Positions 1 through 8,500 are shown, counted from the first letter of the stretch. The stretch is 32,244 bases of DNA from Nostoc parmelioides FACHB-3921 (GCF_014696625.1 NZ_JACJQL010000066.1:1-32244); one strand, 5' to 3'. The notes: generated from the sequence alone by a model not told the origin. Program-made: numbers and translations.

Positions 1-572
1 TCTGCCTGAACTAGCTTGATAAAAACAAACTCTCTACCATTGACAAGCAAACCAAAAGTTGGTCGTTCAGCATTGGGAGTGTCGAGTATGTAAGCAAGTG
101 CTTGAGGTAGTGCAGATATCACATCGAATTTAGTGCTTTTAGATTCAATAACCAGTATCCACAGTCTTTTATTTACAACTAAAACATCAATACTACCTTT
201 AACAATAACGTTTTCATCTACAGCAGAAATTTCCGTGGACGTTTCTGTTTCAATCTCGAAACTGGGTTGATAAAAACCAGCTAAATCAAGTAGTGGTGAC
301 AACACAACCATCTTCACTACTTCTTCAGACATGGGGCGGCGTTTACTTAAATTTGAATAATTGCTTTTTACTCTTTCTAAAGATGATTTTTCAATATCTG
401 TTAGTAAAGGTAAATTTTCTCGCCATTCTGGGAAAAAATTAATATCGGTAACTAACTCTAATCCAAAAGTTTCCTCTAGTTCGTAAAGACTGATATCCCG
501 CGCTTGGATGTGGGTGCTTGCGCTATTGCCACAAGAGTCAGCTTCTCCGCAATAGTAACGTTCAAACTTCAT
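1..572 (-). CDS. HsdR N-terminal-like PD-(D/E)XK nuclease domain protein (3' end outside window)
   Basis: The minus-strand frame is open from ATG at 572 to the window edge, giving 190 residues starting MKFERYYCGE; the stop lies beyond position 1. The second half reads like the nuclease fold at the N-terminus of type I restriction R subunits: GSIDVLVV (D129) followed by WILVIESK (E143, K145) matches the D...ExK catalytic arrangement, then an A-L-x-Q-A-L-A-Y helix and a FGLLVNGREFVFIKL strand. Stand-alone proteins of roughly 200 residues with only this domain are common in cyanobacteria and need not belong to an active type I system; no HsdM or HsdS gene is visible here. No clear Shine-Dalgarno sequence precedes the ATG. 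The fold call is fairly firm; the biological role is not known. Confidence 0.75.
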   Translation of the reverse strand, partial: MKFERYYCGEADSCGNSASTHIQARDISLYELEETFGLELVTDINFFPEWRENLPLLTDIEKSSLERVKSNYSNLSKRRPMSEEVVKMVVLSPLLDLAGFYQPSFEIETETSTEISAVDENVIVKGSIDVLVVNKRLWILVIESKSTKFDVISALPQALAYILDTPNAERPTFGLLVNGREFVFIKLVQA

Positions 573-676
573 AAAACTCAGACTTAGACTTTCTTATGGA
601 GTGCTGGAAAGATGATCCCGCGAGTGCAGATTGTGATCAAGAGATTGGTGAGGAAACTTGATAACACTAATTTATC

Positions 677-835
677 TTAATACAGATGAGTTTCTCCTTT
701 AACAAAGTCAATATACTCCCGCAGAGAAGCATTGTTATCAACCTCAATAACAACAAACTCTGGTAACTCATAGGGATGAAGTTCACAAATACGTTGTTTT
801 AAACGCTCTATTCCTTGAGTTGAAACCTTCATCAT
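677..835 (-). pseudogene. cutA: cutA, 3' half (interrupted by tnpB element)
   Basis: Reading leftward from 835 this encodes 52 residues beginning MMKVSTQGIERLKQ and ending at TAA 677-679. It matches the second half of CutA1 divalent-cation tolerance proteins: the block ELHPYELPEFVVIEVDNNASLREYIDFV corresponds to the family's conserved HPYxxPE...YLxWL region. The first half of the gene lies at 2144-2298 on the same strand, and the tnpB element sits exactly between. Joined, the halves give about 104 residues, the normal CutA length. As it stands this half has no start of its own other than codons inside the element, so it is probably not made as a functional protein. CutA is a small trimeric protein of still uncertain role. 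Confidence 0.85.
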
Positions 836-2143
836 CAGAAAAATGGGTAGAAACCCCGTCCTTGAGCGATAGCGGAGGACGGCTTTACATGGAACGTGGT
901 AAAATGTGAAGTATGGAAAAAGCCTCCCGCTACCGTTTTTACCCAACTGCCGAGCAAGAACAGATATTGCGCCGGACGATTGGTTGTGTGCGGTTGGTTT
1001 TTAACCGAGCCTTGGCAGCGAGAACAGAAGCTTGGTATGAGAAACAAGAGCGAGTAGATTACGCTCAAACTTCCACTATGTTGACGCAGTGGAAAAAACT
1101 TGATGACCTCCAATTTCTCAATGAGGTTAGTTGTGTACCACTGCAACAAGGCTTGAGACATCTGCAAACAGCATTTACTAACTTCTTTGCTGGTAGAGCG
1201 AAATACCCTAACTTCAAGAAGAAACGCAGTGGAGGTAGTGCAGAGTTTACTAAGTCTGCTTTCCGGTGGAAGGATGGACAAGTCTACTTGGCTAAGTGTT
1301 CTGAACCACTGCCAATTAAATGGTCTAGGCAACTTCCCAAGGACTGCGAACCTAGCACCATCACAGTCAAACTTGAGCCGAATGGACGCTGGTTTGTCAG
1401 TTTGCGGATTGATGATCCATCTGACGAAACTTTGCAGCCTGTTGATAGTGCTGTGGGGTTGGATGTAGGGGTGAGTAGCCTTGTTACCCTGAGTACAGGT
1501 GAAAAGATTGCTAACCCCAAAGCATTTGACAAGCACTATCAAAAACTGAGGAAAGCTCAAAAGTCTTTGAGTCGTAAGCAAAAAGCCTCTCGCAATCGAG
1601 ACAAAGCAAGACTCAAAGTAGCTCGTCTTCAAGCTAAAATTTCTGATTCTAGGAAAGACCATCTGCATAAACTGACAACTCGACTGATTCGTGAAAATCA
1701 AACGATAGTAGTTGAGGATTTGGCAGTTAAGAATATGGTCACAAATCCCAAACTTTCCCGTGCCATCAGCGATGCTGCATGGGGTGAGTTGGTGAGACAA
1801 CTGGAATATAAAGCCAAGTGGTATGGTCGAACCTTGGTGAAGATTGACCGATGGTTTCCTAGTTCTAAACGCTGTGGGCATTGCGGTCACATTGTTGATA
1901 AATTGCCGTTGAATGTCAGAGAGTGGGACTGTCCCAACTGCGGGACGCACCACGACCGGGATATCAACGCCAGTCGAAATATTTTGGCGGTGGGACACAC
2001 CGTTGCAGTCTGTGGAGCGAACATAAGACCTAATAACCATAGCGTTAAAGGGCAGTTGCAAAAACCCCGTAAGGGAAGGAAACAGAAACCCAAGTCGTGA
2101 GGTTTGGGAATCACCGTGGCTTTAGTCCGGTGAGGATGTCAAT
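836..2143 (+). mobile_element. IS200/IS605-type (IS1341-like) element carrying only tnpB, inserted in cutA
   Basis: The element separates the two halves of cutA and carries tnpB with subterminal hairpins typical of this family. The left end has an imperfect hairpin around 856-882 (arms CCGTCC and GGACGG). The right end has TCACCG/CGGTGA arms around 2111-2133, followed by GAGGATGTCAAT. The right edge is set by comparison with a second right-end copy at 16925-17027, where identity stops after GATGTCAAT. Rejoining cutA in frame fits an insertion between CATCAT (left flank, ending at 835) and TAATGTCAC (right flank, from about 2143), with an uncertainty of about 3 bases. No target duplication is expected for this family and none is obvious. 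There is no tnpA (Y1 transposase), so movement would need one in trans. Confidence 0.85.
913..2100 (+). CDS. tnpB: RNA-guided nuclease TnpB (OrfB, IS200/IS605 family)
   Basis: This encodes 395 residues, a normal TnpB length. The N-terminus has the OrfB helix-turn-helix (YRFYPTAEQEQILRRTIG, residues 6-23). All three RuvC acidic positions are present: GLDVGVSS (D about 184), VVEDLAVKNM (E about 267) and HDRDINASRN (D about 349). The Cys4 zinc finger is complete, with CGHC near residue 321 and CPNC about 20 residues on. TnpB is a programmable DNA endonuclease, the ancestor of Cas12; its guide RNA is made from the 3' end of the gene plus the element's right end. The intact frame and catalytic set suggest an active or recently active enzyme. 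The start at 913 gives the family N-terminus. A 408-codon antisense frame covers it but looks like a shadow. Confidence 0.93.
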   Translation: MEKASRYRFYPTAEQEQILRRTIGCVRLVFNRALAARTEAWYEKQERVDYAQTSTMLTQWKKLDDLQFLNEVSCVPLQQGLRHLQTAFTNFFAGRAKYPNFKKKRSGGSAEFTKSAFRWKDGQVYLAKCSEPLPIKWSRQLPKDCEPSTITVKLEPNGRWFVSLRIDDPSDETLQPVDSAVGLDVGVSSLVTLSTGEKIANPKAFDKHYQKLRKAQKSLSRKQKASRNRDKARLKVARLQAKISDSRKDHLHKLTTRLIRENQTIVVEDLAVKNMVTNPKLSRAISDAAWGELVRQLEYKAKWYGRTLVKIDRWFPSSKRCGHCGHIVDKLPLNVREWDCPNCGTHHDRDINASRNILAVGHTVAVCGANIRPNNHSVKGQLQKPRKGRKQKPKS

Positions 2144-2160
2144 AATGTCACTTCTGCCTC
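2041..2160 (+). ncRNA. predicted reRNA/omegaRNA of the tnpB element (scaffold to ~2143, guide from the cutA flank)
   Basis: In IS200/IS605 elements the TnpB guide RNA overlaps the end of tnpB and runs through the right end, its guide being the first 16-20 bases of flanking DNA. Here 2041-2143 would be the scaffold, including the TCACCG...CGGTGA hairpin. The guide would start about 2144 (AATGTCACTTCTGCC), inside the 5' half of cutA. A second copy at 16925-17027 has exactly the same length (103 bp) and differs at about 16 positions. The hairpin foot is kept while its loop varies, and copy 2 gains an extra C-G pair. This is the pattern expected of a structured RNA. The boundaries are inferred. 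Confidence 0.55.
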
Positions 2161-2298
2161 TGAACAAACTTCTCCTTTCCAAGAATATATACTGTGGACT
2201 GGATACAGGTTAACACAGTCTACAATATGCTCTTCTACAAGCAAACGAGCAATCCGTTCTCCGTGTTCTGGCGGTAAATTTGTTAATGCAATTTTCAT
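2144..2298 (-). pseudogene. cutA: cutA, 5' half (interrupted by tnpB element)
   Basis: ATG at 2298 follows a strong Shine-Dalgarno (AGGAGG, 2308-2313 complement) and opens MKIALTNLPPEHGERIARLL, then CVNLYPVHSIYSWKGEV, which corresponds to the CutA1 pattern ACVNIxPxxxSxYxWxG. The native reading stops making sense after EVT. Translation then enters the tnpB element and ends at TAA 2122-2124, so the present product would be a 58-residue truncated protein. The remaining half lies at 677-835. The good ribosome site and absence of other lesions in either half suggest that the interruption is recent. Confidence 0.85.
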
Positions 2299-2366
2299 CG
2301 TACTTTTCCTCCTGGGACTGAATTAAAAGTTTAAAGAAGAATTGCGAGACTCCGTTTTCTCAGCGA

Positions 2367-2690
2367 TTACAAAGCATCAGTGCGAGAGATAGATTCGATC
2401 AACTCCTCAACTTCTTCGTCGTCTAGGCATTGTTTCACCTGGCTGCTGAACCACTTAGATTCTTCTGGTTCTGTATCATTGACTCGGTAAACCAGTAATG
2501 TTCCAGCAACGCGGGCGAGAGTAAGAGGTGATGGGGAAAGGTGGCTTAGTAGATCGCACGCATCCTGGTATATTTCCATGACTGATGATTCGTCCAAGGG
2601 AGATCCCAACTGAGCCGAAAGCTGTTTTAGGTTCTCCTGAATAGATAAATGCAAATCTGGATCTTCGGGATGGGAAAAAGGGTTACTCAT
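2367..2690 (-). CDS. conserved small acidic protein of unknown function
   Basis: A 107-residue, strongly acidic frame (MSNPFSHPEDPDLHLSIQEN...), with no cysteines beyond two, no membrane segment and no motif I can name. The middle (ESSVMEIYQDACDLLSHLS...LARVAGTLLVYRVND) looks helical, and the tail ends in an acidic helix (CLDDEEVEELIESIS). It lies 68 bp upstream of the interrupted cutA on the same strand. Codon use and composition look like a real gene and no competing frame exists, but no Shine-Dalgarno is clear. Function unknown. Confidence 0.6.
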   Translation of the reverse strand: MSNPFSHPEDPDLHLSIQENLKQLSAQLGSPLDESSVMEIYQDACDLLSHLSPSPLTLARVAGTLLVYRVNDTEPEESKWFSSQVKQCLDDEEVEELIESISRTDAL

Positions 2691-2966
2691 GACTGTCGTT
2701 CAAATACCATTGCATTGGGGCTAGAAGCAATTTTTTGAGGTAAGTTACACTTTTGGGTTAACTCATATACATCGAATATGTGTAACGGTTCATCTGGCTG
2801 TAGGCTTTTGTGTTGTTTACATTCTTCCAAGTCTTAGGAAACATAAACGTTAATTTCAAAACCTTGTTGTGTTGCTTTGTATCTAAGTTTTGTTGCCTAT
2901 TTTAAATATTTTATACTGGAAATTGTCTGCTCCGAATTAGATTCTATATTTTTGGAGATAGTATTG
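2691..2966. other. intergenic region between divergent small genes
   Basis: A+T-rich spacer between the minus-strand gene starting at 2690 and the plus-strand gene at 2967. It should hold both promoters, but no convincing -35/-10 pair, operator palindrome or structured RNA was recognised. Confidence 0.4.
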
Positions 2967-3437
2967 ATGGATTACACATCCCCCAGTAAATATATTCTGT
3001 TAACTACAGAACGGGAAATGAACGAAGCAGGTGCAAATATTTTTGGATGCAACCTCAAAGAGGCAAAATCTAAAAAACACGCTACTCAATATTTGCAGAA
3101 AATGGCTAAATACCGCCAGAAAATTCACCAAAACAACAAAAATTGGATTGACATTTATATTAAATCTAGGGGGAAATATAAATTCGTTGTTACTGCTGAT
3201 TGCGTTGAAGGATTTAGCGAAAACAAGTATAGATTCAGCCCCGCAAGCGTTAAGAAAATTCAAGAATATTTATCAGGAAAAGTGTATAAAACTGAGTGCT
3301 GCTTCGATGAAGACCGAGGAAATGCGGTAATATATGCTCGATTAACAAGTTGGGAAGATGCTAGAGACTTTGCTAATTATTTGGCAAAGCTAGACTTAGA
3401 TTGCTATGTTGATGAGCGAAGCAGATACAGTGCATAG
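2967..3437 (+). CDS. hypothetical protein, 156 residues
   Basis: I place the start at ATG 2967 because GGAG stands 9 bases upstream (2954-2957). The frame extends upstream to 2877, but that part encodes a hydrophobic, low-quality N-terminus. The product (MDYTSPSKYILLTTEREMNEAG...) is a soluble, basic-then-acidic protein. The region KWIDIYIKSRGKYKFVV-like strand and the C-terminal RLTSWEDARDFANYLAKLDLDCYVDE helix look like an alpha/beta fold. I do not recognise a family. It stands alone, convergent with the DUF2811 gene downstream. Probably a real gene of unknown function. Confidence 0.55.
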   Translation: MDYTSPSKYILLTTEREMNEAGANIFGCNLKEAKSKKHATQYLQKMAKYRQKIHQNNKNWIDIYIKSRGKYKFVVTADCVEGFSENKYRFSPASVKKIQEYLSGKVYKTECCFDEDRGNAVIYARLTSWEDARDFANYLAKLDLDCYVDERSRYSA

Positions 3438-3503
3438 ATATTAAGTACGGTTTGTTCATGCTGATAGATTGGTGCTTGAGAATATAGCACCACTGATGTT
3501 GAT

Positions 3504-3701
3504 TCAAGAACGATGGAACATAGCCTCAAGATAAACTTGCCCAACATGGCGATCTCCATCACCGTTTTGCAGCAGAAACAGTGAGACAGCCGCAGCCAGT
3601 AAACGTTTCTCATCCCAATCTGGGTGTTGCTGTAAGTAATCCTGCATACAATCGTGCAAGGAGGCAGGGATTTGAGTGAAAATGCTAACTGTTGCGTTCA
3701 T
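3504..3701 (-). CDS. DUF2811 family small protein
   Basis: 65 residues: MNATVSIFTQIPASLHDCMQ, then YLQQHPDWDEKRLLAAAVSL, then FLLQNG...VYLEAMF. This matches DUF2811, a short protein family almost confined to cyanobacteria. The features are the MxATVSI start, the LxxYLxxHPDWDxxR block and the ALSLFLLQNG helix. It looks like a small helical, ribbon-helix-helix-like fold, but no function has been established. The gene is full length and stands alone with its own upstream region. Confidence 0.8.
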   Translation of the reverse strand: MNATVSIFTQIPASLHDCMQDYLQQHPDWDEKRLLAAAVSLFLLQNGDGDRHVGQVYLEAMFHRS

Positions 3702-4165
3702 AGGATGCGGACTGGAGACAAGAGAATTAACCTGACAACTAGCTTTAACCTTTGCTATATCGTTGAGTAGCTACTAAACAATCTGTAATACGTTTAAATA
3801 CTCTTATACAGATATTTGTAGAAGTCTTAACGACAAGAAGGACTAGTCGAATTATTGTGCAACTCCAGGGGGTAGGGTTGTCAATGTTGCGAAATGTCAA
3901 GCATAAGTACAAAAAGAATTAAGTATTACGGCAGCATCAGGGTTGAAGATACATTTCTGTTACGTTACTTAATAAAAACTCAGTAATTAACAAGACTTAA
4001 AGCCTAGAAGATAAAATCCCCAGCGACACGGCAAAAGCCTGTAGCCTTGTTGACTGTCTGTGGAAAATAGCCGAGGTAGCTGTGGAAAAGCTGTGGAAGG
4101 GATGCGGAAAAATTGAGCTAGTAATAAGAATTATCAAAAGTCGCAACTGCACACCAGAATCTTAG
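3702..4165. other. non-coding region with clustered DnaA-box-like repeats
   Basis: No believable gene in about 460 bp. The first two thirds (3702-4040) show nothing I can name. At 4059-4112 lie four variants of one 9-mer: TGTGGAAAA (4059-4067 and 4081-4089), TGTGGAAGG (4092-4100) and a weaker TGCGGAAAA (4103-4111). TTTTCCACA is the usual cyanobacterial form of the DnaA box, so this may be a replication-origin element. Confidence 0.4.
4059..4112. repeat. cluster of DnaA-box-like 9-mers (possible replication origin element)
   Basis: Two exact TGTGGAAAA boxes (complement TTTTCCACA), one TGTGGAAGG and one degenerate copy fall within 54 bp, all in the same orientation. The last two good boxes are spaced exactly 11 bp apart (4081 and 4092), one helical turn. 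They lie between convergent transcription units, where promoter elements are not expected. Chance clustering is possible because each box is short. Confidence 0.4.
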
Positions 4166-4203
4166 AAAAAACAAAGCGACGGGTAGTTCACCCACATCGC
4201 TTT
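4166..4203 (-). terminator. Rho-independent terminator of the DarB-like gene
   Basis: Read on the minus strand, AAAGCGA pairs with TCGCTTT (4197-4203 with 4173-4179). GGGT/ACCC forms an inner stem, and a run of six T follows (4166-4171 complement, after TTTG). It begins about 8 bases after the stop codon of the large minus-strand gene. Stem, loop and U-tract are all of good quality. Confidence 0.8.
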
Positions 4204-4210
4204 GCTTTCA

Positions 4211-7200
4211 TTACCCAAGAATCCCAATCACCGCCGCCAGAACAGCAGCAGCTTTGTCGCCAGTGGGAATGAATATCCGCTTGCGCCACTGAATTACTTC
4301 ACTGAAACAACCCACAGCCACAAATCTGTCAGCTAGGGAAAGAGCCTCAACCAATTCCAAGCGAGGTTCACCAGCAATGGAAGACCGCCGCAGCGTGACT
4401 CCTCCGGGCAACTGCTGAGAATAGCCTTCGTTGAGTACCAATGAAACAAGTTCTGCTGGAGAAAGCAGCTTGTTCTTCAGCCCAAGCTGTTCAGTAACGG
4501 TCTGGATGTCTGAGGCATGAACAACCCGCCCCAGAATTTTCTGTCCATCACTTGTTTGCAGGCGAAACACCCGGCTGTTCTTCTGTGGCAGAATTTTCCA
4601 AATGGGTAGCAATATGCCTGTAACCAAATGCAAGTAATCAGTAGTGAATCTGGGTAATTCATCAACTTCTCTCGACCACGCCGTAACAAACTCCTCAGCC
4701 GAAACCTGCTGCCAAGTGGATGATTCCAATTGTTCGACTGGTACACGAGTTTCTTTCTGTGGACGGACGAGTAAAACCCGTGGCACAACACCACCATCAC
4801 AGTCGAATATACTGTGCGTAGGAATGGATACAGCCGCGTTACTGGATTTCTGATTTACCATGAGTTGTCCTTGGTACTTAGCAGCAAACTCAAGCATCTC
4901 GACAGCAGTTCTGATGTTATTTCGTTGAACTTGCTCGACCTTCAGGTAGTTAGTTACACTCCCGGTATCTGGGTGCGTGTAAACAGATTCGCAGCTTTCG
5001 ATAGTAAACCTTTCAGCACGGAGCGTTTCTACTCCAGCTTCAAAGATACCGTTTGCGATCGCCGTCTCAATTTGTTGACTCAAGAGCAACTCAAAACGCT
5101 CGAAAATCACGTTCTGCATCCTGATAGTCAAAGCCAGCAGTCGATTAAGGAACTGTCGCAAGGGTGGGAGGTCGATCTTCATCCCGCCTTCATGAGAAGT
5201 CAGGCTGAGTCCAGTCATTTGCTCAAAAGTCCCTAGTGGAACCTCATAGAATCGACCTTGGAATATCTGCTTAAAGAGTTCGTACAAGGCATACTCCGCG
5301 TACTGGGATTCAAGATTATCCTTAGTGTCGAAGATTCCATTACCTCCAGTCTGCCGTTGCCCCCGTGTCAGTGCGCCCAAGCTGTCCAACCGTCGAGCGA
5401 TAGTCGAGATGAAGCGGCGTTCACCTCTAACGTTAGTGGTCACTGGACGGAATACTGGTGCAGATGCTTGGTTAGTCCGGTGAGAGCGCCCAAGCCCTTG
5501 AATGGCATTATCTGCCCTCCAACCAGCTTCGAGCAAATAGTGCGATCGCCGCCTACGATTCACAGCGTTCAAATCAGCGTGGTAGCTACGACCAGTACCG
5601 CCAGCATCAGAGAAGATGAGGATTTGCTTCTCACCCGCCATAAATGCTGTAGTTTCAGCAATATTCGCACCAGCACCCCGTGAATCCACAAACAGCCGTC
5701 CGGCTTCATCTTTCAATACCCGCTTGCTACGACCTGTGACTTCAGCCACCTGTTTGTGACCGAAGTGCCAAAGCAGTTGTTCTAAAGCGCCAGGAATTGG
5801 GTCAAGGCTTGCCAATCGGTCAACCAGGGCATCTCTTAAGTCCACAGCTTCAGCCGAAACAATCGGAGAACCATCGGCATCGAAAGCCGGTTCAGAACGC
5901 TCATCTCCTTCAGAAGATGAGTAAATCTCATGCAAGTGGACAGGAAACGCACTTAACAAGTAGTCCATGACATACTCACGGGGAGTTAAATCAAGGTTTA
6001 AATCTTTCCATTCTTCTGCCGGAACTTCATTGAGTCGGCGTTTGAGTAATTCCTCATTGGTAGAAACTATTTGTACAATCACCGCATGACCCTGGGCGAT
6101 ATCCTGCTCAATTGCTTTGATCAGCATGGGACACTTCATCCCCGTAAGCAAATGGTTAAAGAATCTTTGCTTGTGAGATTCAAACTGAGACATCGCAGAC
6201 ATTTTAGCCATGCGGTTGTATGTTTTCGCACCAGTGATTTTACAGGCTTCTAGTGCTTTCTCTAAATTATTATGAATAACTTGAAAGGCATCCGCGTAGC
6301 TATCATAGATCCGTTCCTGAGTAGGAGTTAGTTCGATTTCTAACATCTCGTACTCCACCCCATCGAATGATAGCGATCGCGCCAAATACAGACCCAATGC
6401 CTTGAGATCCCTAGCAACAACCTCCATTGCGGCAATACCGCCAACTTCAATGGAGTCCACAAAATCCTCACGCGAGTTAAAAGGGAAGTCGCCGGTCTGC
6501 CAAAGCCCCAAGCGATTAGCATAGGATAAGTTTGATACTTTGGTGGCTCCGGTGGCAGAGACATAGACAACTCTGGCTCTGGGTAGAGCGTTTTGCAACC
6601 GCAGCCCAACAATACCCTGCTGGGATGCGCTCACTAAACCGAGTGTACCCTCTTGTGCCATTGCGTTACCCATGCTGTGGCACTCGTCAAAGGAGATCGC
6701 ACCCTCAAAGTCCTTGCCTGCCCACTCAACAATTTGCTTAAGCCGACTTTTACCGTTCTTTTGGGAACGTAGCGTGGAATATGTGCAGAACAAGATGCCT
6801 TCTGTGAAAGGGATTGGATCGCCAAGTTTAATGTTACTTAGGTCAATTATGTCCTTTTCACTACCGCCCAAAGCACACCAATCTCTACGGGCATCTTCAA
6901 TCAGTGCAGAGCTTTTGGATACCCAGATAGCTTTGCGTCGTCCCTGACACCAATTGTCGAGGATGATTCCCGCGCACTGTCTACCCTTACCCGCACCAGT
7001 CCCATCACCAAGGAACCAGCCACGGCGAAATCGCACGGTGTTTTCGGCGTTATTTGCCGCTATAGTCACATTATCCCACGAATCATCAACAATATAAGAC
7101 CCTGACAGATATTCAGAGTGAGCCTGACCTGCGTATATGACACTTTCAAGCTGTGCTTCTGATAACAAACCTTGGGTGACTAGATGCCGAGGTAGATGAG

Positions 7201-8476
7201 GTTTATATGTGGGAGCCGGGGGAGAGACTAGAGCTAGGGCTGCACTTTCACAAAGCAGCGACGGATGTGGTTTTGCATCCTTGATTCGGATTCGCTGTGG
7301 GCGATAGGTTTCGTAAAGTGCATCTTTCAATTGGTCATTTGCCGCCCAGTCAATCAGCTCATAATCTAGAGGTGCAACATCAATAAATTGGGATAATGTT
7401 TGAGTAACTGGTGCTGGTTGAGATTTTAATTTAACGGGACTTAAACGAACCGCTTTTGAAACCGAAGCTTGAGCAGTTGGAGTAGTTGGTTCCCAAACTG
7501 GTCGCGGTGGCAGTTGCTCAATCAGCGTTGCGAGTTCTGCTAGTTCAACGGTGTCGCTAATACAAGGAATTTCTTGTGGATCAACCGCCGGAACTTTGTC
7601 TATAACCGTCAATCGGGTATCAATGTGAGTTCCGTGTTTGCTGTAGACCTTACCGTTGATACCGACCGAAAGCACTACCGTTGCCTTCTCCTGCATCTTA
7701 ACGAAAGTATCTCGCCAAGTTAGATTATTTGGTGAAAACCAGTTAGCGGAGATTGTTACTAGCCGACCGCGATCGCACAACCTTTGCAACGCCGAGTTGA
7801 TATGCCGTGGTGTAGCATCAGGATTACGACTAGTAACTTTGGGTGATGCCGAGAAAGGAGGATTCATCAGTACAACAGACGGCTGAGTCTTTCCTGCTAA
7901 GTAATCGTTTATCTGCTCGGCATTCACGGAGAATAGTGGAACGCCAGGGAATAACCGCCGAAGAATCTTGCTTCTGTCAGGTGCAAGTTCGTTGAGCATG
8001 AGACTCGCGCCCTGAAGTTTGGCAAACTGTGCTAGTATTCCGGTTCCGGCTGATGGCTCTAGCACTAAATCATCAGTTGTGATTTGTCCGGCAGCACAAG
8101 CCAAGTATGCCAGGGACAACGGGGTAGAGAACTGTTGAAGCTGCAATTGTTCTTCGCTGCGGCGGGTATGCGTGGGGCAAAGGGATTCAATCAGTTGCAG
8201 TTCTTCTAAGGGATGTTGAGACAATCCCTTGTGCCGCAAGTACAATATTGCTGCCACCTCAACAGCCTCGTAAGCGTCCTTCCACTGCCAAGCGCCCTCT
8301 GCTGCTGTGCCGTGGAAGTGGCGGTTCATCTGGGCTTGAATCGTTTTGGTGGTTAGTGGTCGGTGTTCAATGAGTGATTTGCTAAGTTCAGTTGCAACGT
8401 TGAGGATTGATTGCCCATAATCCAAAACTGTTTGCAGATCAAAGAGAGTCCCTTGTGTAGCGATGAGACTGACCAT
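4211..8476 (-). CDS. DarB-like fusion of N6-adenine-type methyltransferase and strawberry-notch helicase
   Basis: A 1,421-residue protein when started at ATG 8476 (MVSLIATQGTLFD). An in-frame GTG at 8590 would add 38 residues, but part of that extension is encoded by an interspersed repeat, so the shorter form is preferred. The N-terminal third is an adenine methyltransferase fold: LEPSAGTGILA is the SAM-binding motif and VVLMNPPFS the catalytic NPPF (7855-8070). The middle is a superfamily 2 helicase/ATPase core. It has Walker A GDGTGAGKG (near 7000), Walker B FDECHS (near 6685), SATGAT (near 6560), then IQGLGRSHRTNQ (near 5490), the signature of the strawberry notch C domain. This order matches phage P1 DarB, which travels with phage DNA and protects it from host restriction, and large proteins of conjugative elements. 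A similar anti-restriction role on this plasmid is inference. A good terminator follows. Confidence 0.85.
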   Translation of the reverse strand: MVSLIATQGTLFDLQTVLDYGQSILNVATELSKSLIEHRPLTTKTIQAQMNRHFHGTAAEGAWQWKDAYEAVEVAAILYLRHKGLSQHPLEELQLIESLCPTHTRRSEEQLQLQQFSTPLSLAYLACAAGQITTDDLVLEPSAGTGILAQFAKLQGASLMLNELAPDRSKILRRLFPGVPLFSVNAEQINDYLAGKTQPSVVLMNPPFSASPKVTSRNPDATPRHINSALQRLCDRGRLVTISANWFSPNNLTWRDTFVKMQEKATVVLSVGINGKVYSKHGTHIDTRLTVIDKVPAVDPQEIPCISDTVELAELATLIEQLPPRPVWEPTTPTAQASVSKAVRLSPVKLKSQPAPVTQTLSQFIDVAPLDYELIDWAANDQLKDALYETYRPQRIRIKDAKPHPSLLCESAALALVSPPAPTYKPHLPRHLVTQGLLSEAQLESVIYAGQAHSEYLSGSYIVDDSWDNVTIAANNAENTVRFRRGWFLGDGTGAGKGRQCAGIILDNWCQGRRKAIWVSKSSALIEDARRDWCALGGSEKDIIDLSNIKLGDPIPFTEGILFCTYSTLRSQKNGKSRLKQIVEWAGKDFEGAISFDECHSMGNAMAQEGTLGLVSASQQGIVGLRLQNALPRARVVYVSATGATKVSNLSYANRLGLWQTGDFPFNSREDFVDSIEVGGIAAMEVVARDLKALGLYLARSLSFDGVEYEMLEIELTPTQERIYDSYADAFQVIHNNLEKALEACKITGAKTYNRMAKMSAMSQFESHKQRFFNHLLTGMKCPMLIKAIEQDIAQGHAVIVQIVSTNEELLKRRLNEVPAEEWKDLNLDLTPREYVMDYLLSAFPVHLHEIYSSSEGDERSEPAFDADGSPIVSAEAVDLRDALVDRLASLDPIPGALEQLLWHFGHKQVAEVTGRSKRVLKDEAGRLFVDSRGAGANIAETTAFMAGEKQILIFSDAGGTGRSYHADLNAVNRRRRSHYLLEAGWRADNAIQGLGRSHRTNQASAPVFRPVTTNVRGERRFISTIARRLDSLGALTRGQRQTGGNGIFDTKDNLESQYAEYALYELFKQIFQGRFYEVPLGTFEQMTGLSLTSHEGGMKIDLPPLRQFLNRLLALTIRMQNVIFERFELLLSQQIETAIANGIFEAGVETLRAERFTIESCESVYTHPDTGSVTNYLKVEQVQRNNIRTAVEMLEFAAKYQGQLMVNQKSSNAAVSIPTHSIFDCDGGVVPRVLLVRPQKETRVPVEQLESSTWQQVSAEEFVTAWSREVDELPRFTTDYLHLVTGILLPIWKILPQKNSRVFRLQTSDGQKILGRVVHASDIQTVTEQLGLKNKLLSPAELVSLVLNEGYSQQLPGGVTLRRSSIAGEPRLELVEALSLADRFVAVGCFSEVIQWRKRIFIPTGDKAAAVLAAVIGILG

Positions 8477-8500
8477 ATATATATAGATATAATTTTCACT

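Noticed and set aside
677..946. An 89-codon minus-strand gene starting at 946
   Set aside because: Only the last 52 codons are CutA; the first part is read from the tnpB element's left end, so it is an artefact of the insertion.
835..2061. Long minus-strand reading frame (408 codons) opposite tnpB
   Set aside because: It is antisense to a well-supported tnpB, its translation shows no domain, and its length follows from the codon pattern of the opposite strand.
4814..5683. Plus-strand frames of about 140 codons inside the DarB-like gene
   Set aside because: They lie opposite conserved helicase motifs, and their translations resemble no family.
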